Positions 23,797 through 33,190 of a stretch of 64,000 bases of DNA are shown here, in pieces. The position numbers and the translations under genes were made by a program. The stretch comes from Palsa-504 sp963705835 (lineage in GTDB: Bacteria; Actinomycetota; Actinomycetes; Streptosporangiales; Streptosporangiaceae): positions 1 to 64,000 of the forward strand of contig CAVPLC010000047.1 in assembly GCA_963705835.1 (NCBI GenBank), read 5' to 3'. The notes below the pieces were generated by a model. It searched no databases and was not told the DNA's origin. It saw nothing but the letters and a program-made list of their open reading frames with translations. How positions within the stretch are numbered: the stretch's first letter is position 1; each line of letters begins with the position of its first letter.

Positions 23797-25353
23797 ATGG
23801 GCCGCATGGATATGACTACCGGAGCGGTCCGGGCTCCAGGGGCGGCCGCGGCCCGCTCCGCTGGTCCGGCCCGCGCGCCCTGGCTCGGCATCTTCCTGAT
23901 CGCCGCGGCCGCGTTCGCCGTCGAGATGGCGGTCAGCGCGCGCTACGGCTATGCGCGCGACGAGCTGTACTTCCTCGCGGCCGGGCACCACCTGGCGTTC
24001 GGCTACGTGGACCAGCCGCCGCTCACCCCGCTGCTGGCCCGGATCTCGGCCGCCGTCACCGGCAACACGCTGGCCGGCCTGCGGATCCTGCCCGCGCTCG
24101 GCCTGGCCGCGCTGGTGGTGGCCACGGCCGCGATGAGCCGCATGCTCGGCGCGGGCCGGACCGGCCAGGTCCTGGCCGCGCTGGCCGCCGCGACCTGCGC
24201 CGAGTACCTCGGCGCCATGCACGAGCTGACCACGACCATGCCGGACTTCGTGTTCTGGACGGTCACCCTGCTGCTGGTCATGCGCCTGCTGGCCAGCCAG
24301 GATCCGCGCTGGTGGGTGGCGATCGGCGGCTGCGTGGGCCTGGGCAGCGAGGCCAAGTGGAACATCGGCTTCCTGGTCGTCGCGCTGGCCGCGGGCTTCG
24401 GGGCCACCGGGGGTGCCCGCCGCCTGCTGCGCAGCCGCTACCTGCTGCTGGGCGGCGTGATCGCCGTCGCGCTGGCCGCGCCCGACCTCGCCTGGCAGGC
24501 CGGGCACGGCTGGCCCAACCTGGACGTCCTCCGGGCCCTGCAGGGGGCGGCCGGGCACAACCGGGCCGTCTTCTGGCCCGGGCAGTTCCTCTACTCGGGC
24601 CCGGTCCTCACCCCGGTGTGGGTCACCGGCGCGATCTGGTCACTGCGCAGCGCGGCCGCGCGGCGCTTCCGGCCGGTGGCGATCGCCTGCGCCGTCGCGA
24701 TCGGGCTGCAGTTCGTGCTGGGCGGCAAGGCGTACTACCCGGGCGCGGCGTACACGTTCCTGTTCGCGGCCGGCTGCGTGCGGATCGAGCGCTGGCTGGC
24801 GGGCCGGCGAGTGATGGCCCGCGGGATCAGGCCCGCGGCCGTGGTCGGCGCGGCGATGCTGGCCGGCGCGGTGATCGCGGCGCCGGTGGCGCTGTCGGTC
24901 CTGCCGGCCAGGACGCTGCACACCGTGCCGCTGCAGAAGATCAACTACGACCTGGCCGAGACGATCGCCTGGCCGAAGCTGGTGGCGCTGGTCGCGCGGG
25001 AGTACGACGCGCTGCCCGGCCCGCAGCGGGAGCAGACGGCCATCCTGGCCGGGAACTACGGCGAGGCGGGCGCGATCGAGCGCTACGGCCCGGGGTTCGC
25101 GCTGCCGCAGGCCTACAGCGGCGCCAACAACTTCTGGCTCTGGGGCCCGCCGCCGGGCGCCGACACCTCGGCCATCGCGGTGAACGTCGACCCGGCCCTG
25201 CTGCGCCGCGAGTTCGCCGACGTCCGCCAGGTGGCCACGTTCTGGAACGGGCTCGGGGTCAGCGACGACGAGCAAGGGGTCCGGGTCTTCCTGGCCACCG
25301 GCCTGCGGACATCGTGGGCGCAGGCCTGGCCGGCCTTCCGCGACTACTCCTGA
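23797..25353 (+). CDS. GT39-like (ArnT/PMT type) membrane glycosyltransferase
   Basis: This 518-residue polytopic protein begins with a short Ala-rich cytosolic segment. The first external loop has ARDELYFLAAGHHLAFGYVDQPPLTPLLARI, the acidic RDE motif typical of GT39/GT83 enzymes that use polyprenyl-phosphate sugars. It would transfer a sugar to a lipid or protein outside the membrane. Three ATG codons (23797, 23806, 23812) are possible starts. It is divergent from the kinase gene. Confidence 0.8.
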   Translation: MGRMDMTTGAVRAPGAAAARSAGPARAPWLGIFLIAAAAFAVEMAVSARYGYARDELYFLAAGHHLAFGYVDQPPLTPLLARISAAVTGNTLAGLRILPALGLAALVVATAAMSRMLGAGRTGQVLAALAAATCAEYLGAMHELTTTMPDFVFWTVTLLLVMRLLASQDPRWWVAIGGCVGLGSEAKWNIGFLVVALAAGFGATGGARRLLRSRYLLLGGVIAVALAAPDLAWQAGHGWPNLDVLRALQGAAGHNRAVFWPGQFLYSGPVLTPVWVTGAIWSLRSAAARRFRPVAIACAVAIGLQFVLGGKAYYPGAAYTFLFAAGCVRIERWLAGRRVMARGIRPAAVVGAAMLAGAVIAAPVALSVLPARTLHTVPLQKINYDLAETIAWPKLVALVAREYDALPGPQREQTAILAGNYGEAGAIERYGPGFALPQAYSGANNFWLWGPPPGADTSAIAVNVDPALLRREFADVRQVATFWNGLGVSDDEQGVRVFLATGLRTSWAQAWPAFRDYS

Positions 25354-25377
25354 GCAGGGCCCGTGTAGCCTTGGCGC

Positions 25378-25803
25378 ATGAGACCTGGGGTCATGGGGCG
25401 GCCGAAGCCGAGCAGCGAGGCGCAGCAGAGGTACGAGGCCGACGTGGCGCTCGCGGGCCGGCGGCCGGAGCTTCTCGATGCGGCTCGCGAGGCTGAGAGC
25501 CTGTTCCGCGAGGCGCAGGCTCAGCGGGCGCCCGAGGCCGACCTCCGCCGCCGGGCGGAGGACCTCGACTCGGCGCTGACCGCCGCCGTGTGGGCCGCAT
25601 ACGCGGCCCAGCGCGCGGAGATCGGCCCGCTCGGATACGACGACCGGATCTTCCGGCGGAAGAAGATGGCCACGCCGCGGGTTCATGCCCTCACCGCCGA
25701 GGCCGAGCACCTGCTCACGCTGCGCGAGACGCACCGCCTCAACGGCATCCCGGCCGTGACGTTCGAGCCGGGCCCGCTGATGTCCCCCGTCGCCAAGGCC
25801 TGA
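25378..25803 (+). CDS. Hypothetical protein, helical
   Basis: This 141-residue protein is rich in Ala, Arg and Glu and predicted mostly helical (residues 14-80), followed by GYDDRIFRRKKMATPRVHALTAEAEHLL and a C-terminal IPAVTFEPGPLMSP. It begins 24 bases after the glycosyltransferase gene and is likely cotranscribed. No family recognised. Confidence 0.55.
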   Translation: MRPGVMGRPKPSSEAQQRYEADVALAGRRPELLDAAREAESLFREAQAQRAPEADLRRRAEDLDSALTAAVWAAYAAQRAEIGPLGYDDRIFRRKKMATPRVHALTAEAEHLLTLRETHRLNGIPAVTFEPGPLMSPVAKA

Positions 25804-26230
25804 ACGTTAGCTGCGGACAAGCCCGGAACAACTTCTGACCGTGTCCCGGTGAACCTCCGGCGTGGTTGCGACGTCTCCAAGTACAGGGGACCAGTCCAGC
25901 CGCGGCTAGACGGCTCGCGGAGGGACACGGTTAGCAATCGATTGCGTCAAGTTGGGCGTGTCGCTTGCGCCGTACTATGGAAGGGGGCAGAGTTGGTCTA
26001 GGCCAATTGGTCGGCACGACCTGGGAATGCACAGAACCACCAGATAGTTGCACATAGTGGAACGGACTAGTTACGAATAGTAGTCAATCCGTGTCAGGCT
26101 GAAACTAGCGGAATGCTACAGATGGCCAGCGGGAAAACGATCCACCTGAGCCATGTGGCGGACGCGGAAGCTCGGGCACACTAACAACTGATCAACAACA
26201 CGAATGATGAACCAACCTGGAGGCACACAT
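25804..26230. other. AT-richer intergenic region with inverted repeats
   Basis: Within 427 bases, ACCGTGTCCC (25838-25847) is matched by its exact complement GGGACACGGT (25922-25931), framing an 84-base interval that could fold as a structured RNA. Just after it is the 12-bp palindrome GCAATCGATTGC (25934-25945), and further on CCAATTGG. The section 26040-26110 is AT-rich and may be the DUF5999 promoter. No tRNA or integrase is present. Confidence 0.45.
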
Positions 26231-26545
26231 ATGTGCCCACACTCGCCGCCGTGTCCGGACGCGTCAGCGCCGGACCGCGAAGCGGCGCACACTGTTGTCA
26301 GCCACCCGGAGCAGGGCTGGAGTTTGCTCTGCAACGGAATCGTGATCTTCGAGGACACGGGGGAACTGCTACCCGACGGCGCGTCCATCGCACCGCACCG
26401 TCCCACCGACCTGGCCTTTGACCGTCCGGCCCGGGAAGTACCGGGGCACGGCGGCCAGGCTCCGGCTGCCTTATCCGCCCTCAGCGGCACCAGCGGGGCG
26501 GCCGATCTGGCCACCCCTGACGAATCCCCTACCGCAGGACGGTAG
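26231..26545 (+). CDS. DUF5999 family protein
   Basis: This 104-residue protein begins MCPHSPPCP, then HTVVSHPEQGWSLLCNGIVIFEDTGELLPDG and APHRP, the recognisable core of DUF5999 in Streptomyces and relatives. A GGAGG site at 26218-26222 precedes the ATG at 26231; an earlier ATG at 26204 lacks one. The N-terminal Cys and His residues could bind metal. Function unknown. The 3' end overlaps the convergent hydrolase gene by 17 bases. Confidence 0.8.
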   Translation: MCPHSPPCPDASAPDREAAHTVVSHPEQGWSLLCNGIVIFEDTGELLPDGASIAPHRPTDLAFDRPAREVPGHGGQAPAALSALSGTSGAADLATPDESPTAGR

Positions 26546-27143
26546 GAAGCCAAGCGGTCACGGCCCTGACGATGACCGCACGATGGCCCCTCAGCGAATG
26601 GGTCTCCCCCGGCACCGTGACCACCCGGTTCGCGTCCCTCCTCCCCGGGATCCCGAACGGGTCACGCTCGCCGTTCACCACCAGCACCGCAGCTCCGCCG
26701 GCCCGCGCGGCCCGCAGTTCCGCCACCCGGCTCTGGCCCGCCGGGCCCGGCGGCCGCAGCGGGAACGCCAGCGCGATCACCGCCCGGGCCCCGACCGCGC
26801 CCGCGGTGCGGCACGCCACCCGGGCGCCGTTGCTCCGCCCGCCCTGAACGAGCGGGACGCCGGGAGCGAGTCCGGACAGCGCGGCCACGATCTCGATCCA
26901 GGCGGCGTCCTGGCGTTCGGCCGACCCTGGCGCGCGCCCGCCCCTGACCCGGTAGGGCTGGGTGACCTGCGCGACCAGCCCGCCGAGCCCGAGCGCGGCG
27001 TCACGGGCGGCCAGCAGATCCGGCGAGCCGATGCTGCCGCCCGCGCCGTGGGTGAGCACGAGCAGGAATCGGGCCGGCCCGTTTTCCCCGCCGTACCCGT
27101 CGTCCCCGTGGAGTTCGGCCCGTGCGAGGCCGCCGCCGGTCAT
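26529..27143 (-). CDS. Alpha/beta hydrolase of the KANL3/Tex30 type
   Basis: This 204-residue protein has an oxyanion region LVLTHGAGGSIGSPDL, nucleophile elbow GGRSNGARVA, a later acid residue in NGERDPFG and a His in GETHSLRG, forming a plausible Ser-Asp-His triad. The substrate is unknown. I chose the ATG at 27143; the open frame continues upstream to 27335 but through a tandem repeat without a start signal. Confidence 0.78.
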   Translation of the reverse strand: MTGGGLARAELHGDDGYGGENGPARFLLVLTHGAGGSIGSPDLLAARDAALGLGGLVAQVTQPYRVRGGRAPGSAERQDAAWIEIVAALSGLAPGVPLVQGGRSNGARVACRTAGAVGARAVIALAFPLRPPGPAGQSRVAELRAARAGGAAVLVVNGERDPFGIPGRRDANRVVTVPGETHSLRGHRAVIVRAVTAWLPTVLR

Positions 27144-27169
27144 GATCTCCACCGCGCGCCCCCTTCCGC

Positions 27170-27222
27170 TTTCTTGCTGCCCGCGGGACGTCGAGTTTCT
27201 TGCTGCCCGCGGGCACGTCGAG
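27170..27222. repeat. Tandem duplication of a 26/27-bp unit upstream of the DGPF gene
   Basis: The unit starting TTTCTTGCTGCCCGCGGG and ending ACGTCGAG occurs at 27170-27195 and again at 27196-27222, differing by one inserted C. It lies in the divergent gap between the hydrolase and DGPF genes, so it may duplicate a regulatory site. Confidence 0.8.
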
Positions 27223-27370
27223 CGTATAGTCGCTCCGCGACCGCCCACGCTCGAGGCCCGCGGCGGCCGACCGGGAAAATTGTGCGCGCGGATGTCCGGG
27301 ATGAGCCGGCGGCCTCGACGTCTCGGGTGAAGCACGGGTGCGCGTCGCCCGCCAACCGAGAGGAGCGAAC

Positions 27371-27790
27371 ATGAAGTACATGATCTTGGTCTACGGCTCG
27401 CAGCAGGATTACGACGCGATGGCCGGAAAGGCCGCGGACGGCAGCCCGGCCTGGTCGGGCGAGGACTTCGCCGCTCTGGGGGCGTTCATGGAGTCGTTCA
27501 CCAAGGACCTGGTCGATTCCGGGGAGCTGGTGGACACGCGGGGACTGACCGCCCCGGTCCACGCCAGGAGGATCCGGCTGCGCAACGACGTCCCGGTCGT
27601 GACCGACGGGCCGTACGCCGAAACCCAGGAGGTCCTGGCCGGCTACTGGATCGTGGAGTGCGAGAGCTTCGACCGCGCGACCGAGATCGCGGCCGGGCTC
27701 GCCCAGACCCCCGGTCCGGCGCACATCCGCGAGCGCGGCGTGGTCGACGTGCGGCCGATCGCCGACTCGCGGGCCGAGCTTGACGGCTGA
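27371..27790 (+). CDS. YCII/DGPF-domain protein, partner of an ECF42 sigma factor
   Basis: This 139-residue protein has the YCII-related start MKYMILVYGSQQDYDAM and the motif VVTDGPYAETQEVLAGYWIVEC, the DGPF signature in slightly altered form (DGPY). GAGAGGAG precedes the ATG at 27371. It is 23 bases upstream of the sigma-factor gene. DGPF proteins are the hallmark neighbours and targets of ECF42 sigma factors; their biochemical role is not settled. Confidence 0.88.
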   Translation: MKYMILVYGSQQDYDAMAGKAADGSPAWSGEDFAALGAFMESFTKDLVDSGELVDTRGLTAPVHARRIRLRNDVPVVTDGPYAETQEVLAGYWIVECESFDRATEIAAGLAQTPGPAHIRERGVVDVRPIADSRAELDG

Positions 27791-27813
27791 GCGAGACCTG
27801 GTGCCTGACCCGT

Positions 27814-29058
27814 ATGCCTGAGGCGGAGATCGAGGACCTGCTGCGCGAGATGGCGCCGCAGGTCCTCGGCGCGCTGGTGCGGCGTTACGGGCATTTCGAT
27901 GCCGCCGAGGACGCCACCCAGGAGGCGCTGATCGCGGCGGCCGCGCAGTGGCCCGGCGAGGGCATCCCGGACCGTCCGCGCGGCTGGCTGATCACGGTCG
28001 CCTCGCGCAGGCTCACCGACCTGCTGCGCGCCGACCAGGCCCGCCAGCTCCGCGAAGACGCCGTCGCCCGCCTGGTGCCGCCCGGGCAGTGGCAGGCGCC
28101 GGCCGCCGACACGACCCAGGCGGCTTCCGACGACACGCTGATCCTGCTGTTCATGTGCTGTCACCCCGCGCTGTCGCCCGCGTCCCAGATCGCGCTGACC
28201 CTGCGCGCGGTCGGCGGGCTGACGACCGCGGAGATCGCCAGGGCGTTCCTGGTGCCCGAGCCGACCATGACCCGGCGGATCAGCCGGGCCAAGCAGCAGA
28301 TCAAGGACAGCGGCGAGCCGTTCCGGATGCCGGCCCCGCAGGATCGCGCCGGGCGGCTCGCCGCGGTCCTCCACGTGCTCTACCTGATCTTCAGCGAGGG
28401 TTACACCAGCACGTCAGGGCCCAGCCTGCTGCGCACCGAGCTGGCCGCCGAGGCGATCCGGCTGACCCGCATCGTCCGCCGGCTGCTGCCCGGCGACGGC
28501 GAGGTGGCCGGGCTGCTCGCGCTGATGCTGCTCACCGACGCGCGGCGGCCGGCCCGCACCGGGCCCGGGGGCGAGCTGATCCCCATGGCCGAGCAGGACC
28601 GCAGCCTGTGGGACGCCGCCCGCATCACCGAGGGCGTGGCCCTGATCACCGGCGTGCTCGGCCGCGGGCCGACCGGCCCGTACCAGCTGCAGGCGGCGAT
28701 CGCCGCGGTCCACGACGAGGCACCCAGCGCCGGCGCGACCGACTGGCCGCAGATCATGGCCCTGTACGAGCTGCTCATGCAGATGTCGGACAACCCCGTG
28801 GTGGCGCTCAACCACGCCGTCGCGGTGGCCATGGTCCGCGGCCCGCGGGCCGGGCTCGACCTGCTCGGCGGGCTGCGCGGCGATGAGCGGATGACGTCAG
28901 GTCACCACCTGCACGCGGTCAGCGCGCACCTGCTGGAGATGGCGGGCGAGCGCGCCGCCGCGCGCGACTCCTACCTCGAGGCGGCCAGCCGGACCAGCAA
29001 CCTGCCGCAGCAGCGTTACCTGCACGCCCGGGCCGCCCGCCTGGCGGGCGAGGGATAA
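27814..29058 (+). CDS. ECF42-type RNA polymerase sigma factor with C-terminal TPR-like domain
   Basis: This 414-residue protein has sigma region 2 (about 10-75: ALVRRYGHFDAAEDATQEALIAAA, GWLITVASRRLTDLLR), sigma region 4 (about 125-175: LTTAEIARAFLVPEPTMTRRISRAKQQIK) and a long helical domain of about 230 residues (DUF6596/TPR-like) with YLIFSEGYTS and NPVVALNHAVAVAMVRGP. This architecture next to a DGPF gene defines ECF42. There is no anti-sigma gene; the C-terminal extension is thought to control activity. Confidence 0.9.
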   Translation: MPEAEIEDLLREMAPQVLGALVRRYGHFDAAEDATQEALIAAAAQWPGEGIPDRPRGWLITVASRRLTDLLRADQARQLREDAVARLVPPGQWQAPAADTTQAASDDTLILLFMCCHPALSPASQIALTLRAVGGLTTAEIARAFLVPEPTMTRRISRAKQQIKDSGEPFRMPAPQDRAGRLAAVLHVLYLIFSEGYTSTSGPSLLRTELAAEAIRLTRIVRRLLPGDGEVAGLLALMLLTDARRPARTGPGGELIPMAEQDRSLWDAARITEGVALITGVLGRGPTGPYQLQAAIAAVHDEAPSAGATDWPQIMALYELLMQMSDNPVVALNHAVAVAMVRGPRAGLDLLGGLRGDERMTSGHHLHAVSAHLLEMAGERAAARDSYLEAASRTSNLPQQRYLHARAARLAGEG

Positions 29059-29080
29059 GCAGGGCGTCTACGCTGCCGTC

Positions 29081-29500
29081 ATGGCCGGAAAACCACGGCG
29101 CGCCCGGGTCGGGGACGTCCACGACCTGGCCATGCGCATGCCGCACGTCACGGTGCTCCACGGGCCGCTCGAGAATCCCATCTACCAGGTCGGCGGCAGG
29201 TCGTTCGTGTTCTTCCGCAGCCCGCGGCCGGACGCCGTCGATCCCGGCACCGGCGAGCGCTACCCGGACGTGATCATGTTCTGGGTGGCGTCCGAAGCCG
29301 ACAAGCAGGCCCTGGTCCAGGACGAGGCGTCGCCGTTCTTCACCACCGGGCACTTTGACGGCCATCCGTCGGTGCTGGTGCGGGGCAGCCGGATCGGCGA
29401 GCTGACCGTGCAGGAGCTGACCGAGGTGATCCAGGACGCCTGGCTAGCGCGCGCCTCGGCGGCGCGGGCCGCGGCCTGGCTCAGGACCCAGGAGGACTGA
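29081..29500 (+). CDS. MmcQ/YjbR family protein
   Basis: This 139-residue protein has the CyaY-like fold signature of YjbR: DLAMRMPHVTVLHGPLENPIYQVGGRSFVFFRSP, a central MFWVASEADKQALVQDE and HPSVLVRGSRIGELTVQELTEVIQDAW. It follows the sigma-factor gene by 22 bases on the same strand. Family members are proposed to bind DNA, but the function is not established. Confidence 0.82.
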   Translation: MAGKPRRARVGDVHDLAMRMPHVTVLHGPLENPIYQVGGRSFVFFRSPRPDAVDPGTGERYPDVIMFWVASEADKQALVQDEASPFFTTGHFDGHPSVLVRGSRIGELTVQELTEVIQDAWLARASAARAAAWLRTQED

Positions 29501-29574
29501 CCCACGGCGGCCACGCTACGCGCCGACCGTTCCGGGAACGTTACCGCTCGCCACCCGGCAGCGGGACGGCTGTC

Positions 29575-29997
29575 CTAGGGAACGATGCAGGTGAGCGTGA
29601 TAGCGGTCGTGTGGCCGGCGGTGACGGTCACGGACGTGAGCTGCGCGCATGGCAGTGCCTGAGCCGGGCCGGATCCGCTGACGGTCTCGATGAACGGCGA
29701 GCGGCCGGAGACCTGGTAAGTGCCGGGCGGCAGCCACGCCGAGATCCTCCCCGAGGATCCGACCTGGACCGCGACCTGCCGGTGCCCGGCAGCGGTGAAG
29801 GTCACCGTGCCGGGGATGGGCCGGTCGCCAGGCTGCTGCCCGTTGAGGCTTATCGCGCCGCCTTCCATGAAGAACCGGCCGGTCAGGTGACCTGTCGCCG
29901 AGTGACCCTTCGCCGGGGCCGGCTGAGCACTGGCGGTGGCGCATCCGGCCAGCACCAGCGCGGCCAGCGCGCAGCCGCATGTTCTCAGGTAGTTCAT
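29575..29997 (-). CDS. Small secreted lipoprotein
   Basis: This 140-residue protein begins with a lipoprotein signal peptide (MNYLRTCGCALAALVLAGC, Cys19 lipobox LAGC) and continues as a Thr/Ser/Gly-rich beta domain (GTVTFTAAGHRQVAVQVGSSGRISAWLPPGTYQVSG) that looks like a carboxypeptidase-regulatory or transthyretin-like fold. It would be anchored outside the membrane. Function unknown. Confidence 0.72.
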   Translation of the reverse strand: MNYLRTCGCALAALVLAGCATASAQPAPAKGHSATGHLTGRFFMEGGAISLNGQQPGDRPIPGTVTFTAAGHRQVAVQVGSSGRISAWLPPGTYQVSGRSPFIETVSGSGPAQALPCAQLTSVTVTAGHTTAITLTCIVP

Positions 29998-30067
29998 TGT
30001 TGTCCCCTCACCCTGATGACTGGCCCTTTGGACGCAGCCACTCGCGCGGGGGTTCCGCGGGGTCCGG

Positions 30068-32923
30068 TCAGACGTCGAGGATCTTCTTGAGGAACTGGCC
30101 GGTGTAGCTCTGCTCGGCCGCGGCGATCTCCTCCGGCGGCCCGGTGGCGACCACCTGTCCCCCGCCTCCGCCGCCCTCGGGCCCGAGGTCGATGACCCAG
30201 TCGGCGGTCTTGATGACGTCCAGGTTGTGCTCGATGACGATCACCGTGTTGCCCGTCTCGACCAGCCGGTTCAGCACCCCGAGCAGCTTGCGGATGTCCT
30301 CGAAGTGCAGCCCGGTGGTCGGCTCGTCCAGCACGTAGATGGTGCGGCCGGTCGCCCGGCGCTGCAGCTCAGAGGCGAGCTTGACCCGCTGCGCCTCGCC
30401 GCCGGACAAGGTCGGCGCGGGCTGGCCGAGCCGGACGTAGCCCAGTCCCACGTCGACCAGGGTCTGCAGGTGCCGGTGGATGGCGGGCACCGCCTCGAAG
30501 AACCGGGCCGCCTCCTCGATCGGCATGTCGAGGACCTCGGCGATCGTCTTGCCCTTGTAGTGCACCTGCAGGGTGTCGGTGTTGTACCGGGCGCCGTGGC
30601 AGACCTCGCACGGCACGTAGACGTCCGGCAGGAACTGCATCTCGATCTTGATCGTGCCGTCGCCGGAACACGCCTCGCACCGGCCGCCCTTCACGTTGAA
30701 CGAGAAACGGCCGGGCTGGTAGCCGCGGATCTTCGCCTCGGTGGTCGCCGCGAACAGCTTCCTGACGTGGTCGAACACGCCGGTGTAGGTGGCCGGGTTG
30801 GACCGCGGCGTGCGGCCGATCGGGCCCTGGTCGACGTGCACCACCTTGTCCAGGTACTGCGTTCCCGTGATCCTGACGTGCTTGCCGGGGACCGTGCGGG
30901 CGCCGTTGAGCTCCCGGGCCAGCGCCCGGTACAAGATGTCGTTGACCAGCGTGGACTTGCCCGAGCCCGACACCCCGGTGACCGCCACCAGGCAGCCCAG
31001 CGGGAACGCCACGTCCACGCCGCGCAGGTTGTGCTCGCTCGCGCCCTTGACCGCGACCTCACGGCCCTTGGTCCGCGGCCTGCGGGCCAGCGGCACCGGG
31101 ATGGACTGCCGCCCGGACAGGTAGGCGCCGGTCAGCGAGTCCGGGCTGGCCAGCAGGTCGGCGACCGTGCCGGAGACCACGATGTGGCCGCCGTGCTCCC
31201 CCGCGCGCGGCCCGATGTCCACCACCCAGTCCGCCGCCCGGATCGTGTCCTCGTCGTGCTCGACCACGATCAGCGTGTTCCCCAGGTCGCGCAGCCGCAG
31301 CAGCGTCTCCAGCAGCCGGTGGTTATCCCGCTGGTGCAGCCCGATGGACGGCTCGTCGAGCACGTACAGCACGCCGACCAGCCCGGATCCGATCTGGGTG
31401 GCCAGCCTGATCCGCTGGGCCTCGCCGCCCGCCAGGGTCGCCGACGCCCGGTCCAGGGTCAGGTAGTCCAGCCCGACGTCGAGCAGGAAGCCCATCCTGG
31501 CGTTGACTTCCTTGATGATCCGCCCCGCGATCTGCCGGTCGCGGTCGGACAGCTCGAGGGTGAGCAGGAGCTTGGCCAGCTCCCCGACGGGAAGCGCGCA
31601 CAGCTCCGCGATCGACCGGCCGTCCACGGTCACGGCCAGCGACACCGGCTTGAGCCGGGCGCCGCCGCAGGACGGGCACGGCACCTCGCGCATGTAGCCC
31701 GCGAACTTCTCCCGGCTCGAGTCGGACTCGGCCTCGGCGTGCCGCCGCTCGACCCACGGGATCACGCCCTCGAACGTCGTGTAGTAGGACCGCTCCCGCC
31801 CGTACCGGTTCTTGTACCGGACGTGGACCTGCAGGTCGTAGCCGCGCAGCAGCGCCTGCCGGGCGTTGGCGGGCAGCTTGGCCCACGGCGTGTCCATCCG
31901 GAACCCGATCGTCTCGCCCAGGGCCTCGATGAGCCGGACGAAGTAGTCGCTGAGGTGCCCGCTGCTCCACGGCGCGAGCGCGCCGTCGGCCAGGGACTTG
32001 CTCTCGTCCGGGACGATCAGCTCCGGGTCGACCTCGAGCCTGGTGCCCAGCCCGGTGCAGTCCGGGCAGGCGCCCCACGGCGAGTTGAACGAGAACGAGC
32101 GCGGCTCGAGCTCGTCGAAGGACAGGTCGTCGTACAGGCACGCCAGGTGCTCGGAGTACATCCGCTCGCGGTGCGGGTCGTTGTCCGGCAGGTCGATGAA
32201 GTCGAGGATCACCACCCCGCCGGACAGGCCCAGCGCGGTCTCCACCGAGTCCGTCAGCCTGCGCCGCGCCGTGTCCTTGACCGCGAGCCGGTCGACGATC
32301 ACCTCGATGTCGTGCTTCTCGTACTTCTTCAGCGCCGGAAGCTGGCCGGTCAGGGACTCGTCGAGCCGCACGACCGTGCCGTCCACCCGGGCCCGGGAGT
32401 ACCCCTTGATCTGCAGCTCCCGCAGCAGCTCGCCGTACTCACCCTTGCGCCCGCGCACCACCGGCGCCAGCACCTGGAACCTGGTGCCCTCCTCGAGCTC
32501 GAGCACCCGGTCCACGATCTGCTGCGGGGTCTGCCGCGCGATCGGCCTGCCGCAGATCGGGCAGTGCGGCTTGCCGATCCTGGCGTACAGCAGCCGCAGG
32601 TAGTCGTAGACCTCGGTGATCGTGCCCACCGTGGACCGCGGATTCCGGCTGGCCGACTTCTGGTCGATGGAGACCGCGGGCGACAGCCCGTCGATGAAGT
32701 CCACGTCGGGCTTGTCCATCTGGCCCAGGAACTGCCTGGCGTAGGCGGACAGCGACTCCACGTACCGCCGCTGGCCCTCGGCGAAAATCGTGTCGAAGGC
32801 CAGGCTGGACTTGCCCGAGCCGGACAGCCCGGTGAACACGATCATGGCGTCCCGCGGCAGGTCAAGCGAGACATCCTTCAGGTTGTGCTCGCGGGCGCCG
32901 CGAACGACAAGCCGGTCAGCCAC
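30068..32923 (-). CDS. uvrA: Excinuclease ABC subunit UvrA
   Basis: This 951-residue protein is full length. The N-terminus reads LVVRGAREHNLKDVSLDLPR followed by Walker A GLSGSGKSSL; zinc-binding CPICG and CPDCTG modules, the first signature LAGGEAQRIRLA, the second Walker A GVSGSGKSTLVND, a zinc module CEACSGDG to CEVCHG, LSGGEAQRVKLA and VLDEPTTGLHFEDI follow in order. UvrA dimers find bulky DNA lesions and load UvrB in nucleotide excision repair. I could not find a clear SOS box in the 267 bases upstream. Confidence 0.97.
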   Translation of the reverse strand: MADRLVVRGAREHNLKDVSLDLPRDAMIVFTGLSGSGKSSLAFDTIFAEGQRRYVESLSAYARQFLGQMDKPDVDFIDGLSPAVSIDQKSASRNPRSTVGTITEVYDYLRLLYARIGKPHCPICGRPIARQTPQQIVDRVLELEEGTRFQVLAPVVRGRKGEYGELLRELQIKGYSRARVDGTVVRLDESLTGQLPALKKYEKHDIEVIVDRLAVKDTARRRLTDSVETALGLSGGVVILDFIDLPDNDPHRERMYSEHLACLYDDLSFDELEPRSFSFNSPWGACPDCTGLGTRLEVDPELIVPDESKSLADGALAPWSSGHLSDYFVRLIEALGETIGFRMDTPWAKLPANARQALLRGYDLQVHVRYKNRYGRERSYYTTFEGVIPWVERRHAEAESDSSREKFAGYMREVPCPSCGGARLKPVSLAVTVDGRSIAELCALPVGELAKLLLTLELSDRDRQIAGRIIKEVNARMGFLLDVGLDYLTLDRASATLAGGEAQRIRLATQIGSGLVGVLYVLDEPSIGLHQRDNHRLLETLLRLRDLGNTLIVVEHDEDTIRAADWVVDIGPRAGEHGGHIVVSGTVADLLASPDSLTGAYLSGRQSIPVPLARRPRTKGREVAVKGASEHNLRGVDVAFPLGCLVAVTGVSGSGKSTLVNDILYRALARELNGARTVPGKHVRITGTQYLDKVVHVDQGPIGRTPRSNPATYTGVFDHVRKLFAATTEAKIRGYQPGRFSFNVKGGRCEACSGDGTIKIEMQFLPDVYVPCEVCHGARYNTDTLQVHYKGKTIAEVLDMPIEEAARFFEAVPAIHRHLQTLVDVGLGYVRLGQPAPTLSGGEAQRVKLASELQRRATGRTIYVLDEPTTGLHFEDIRKLLGVLNRLVETGNTVIVIEHNLDVIKTADWVIDLGPEGGGGGGQVVATGPPEEIAAAEQSYTGQFLKKILDV

Positions 32924-33190
32924 TGCGCCTCTGCTCTCTCATGGGCTCTGGGAACGGGTAGACGAATCGCTTGGCGATGGTAGCCGGGGGGTCTGACATT
33001 TTGAGGTCGCCGCACCCGGGGCTCTGACCCGTCCTAGCTAGAAGCACAAAATCGACCGCCGTTATGCCCGCCCGCTACCTCCCACGATAGCGAAGCACGC
33101 CAATACCCGCCCGCCGGTTTCCGGGCCCCGAGCAGCCCACCGCCTCGTTACCGGTCCGGACACGCGTGAGGGGGCCGCCGCGCCGCTGGT

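Noticed and set aside
26418..27374. 318-residue open frame on the + strand
   Set aside because: It is opposite the alpha/beta hydrolase and shows no domain.
30227..32983. Very long open frame antisense to uvrA
   Set aside because: High-GC DNA leaves long open antisense frames. The residues show no domain and the opposite strand is an unmistakable UvrA.
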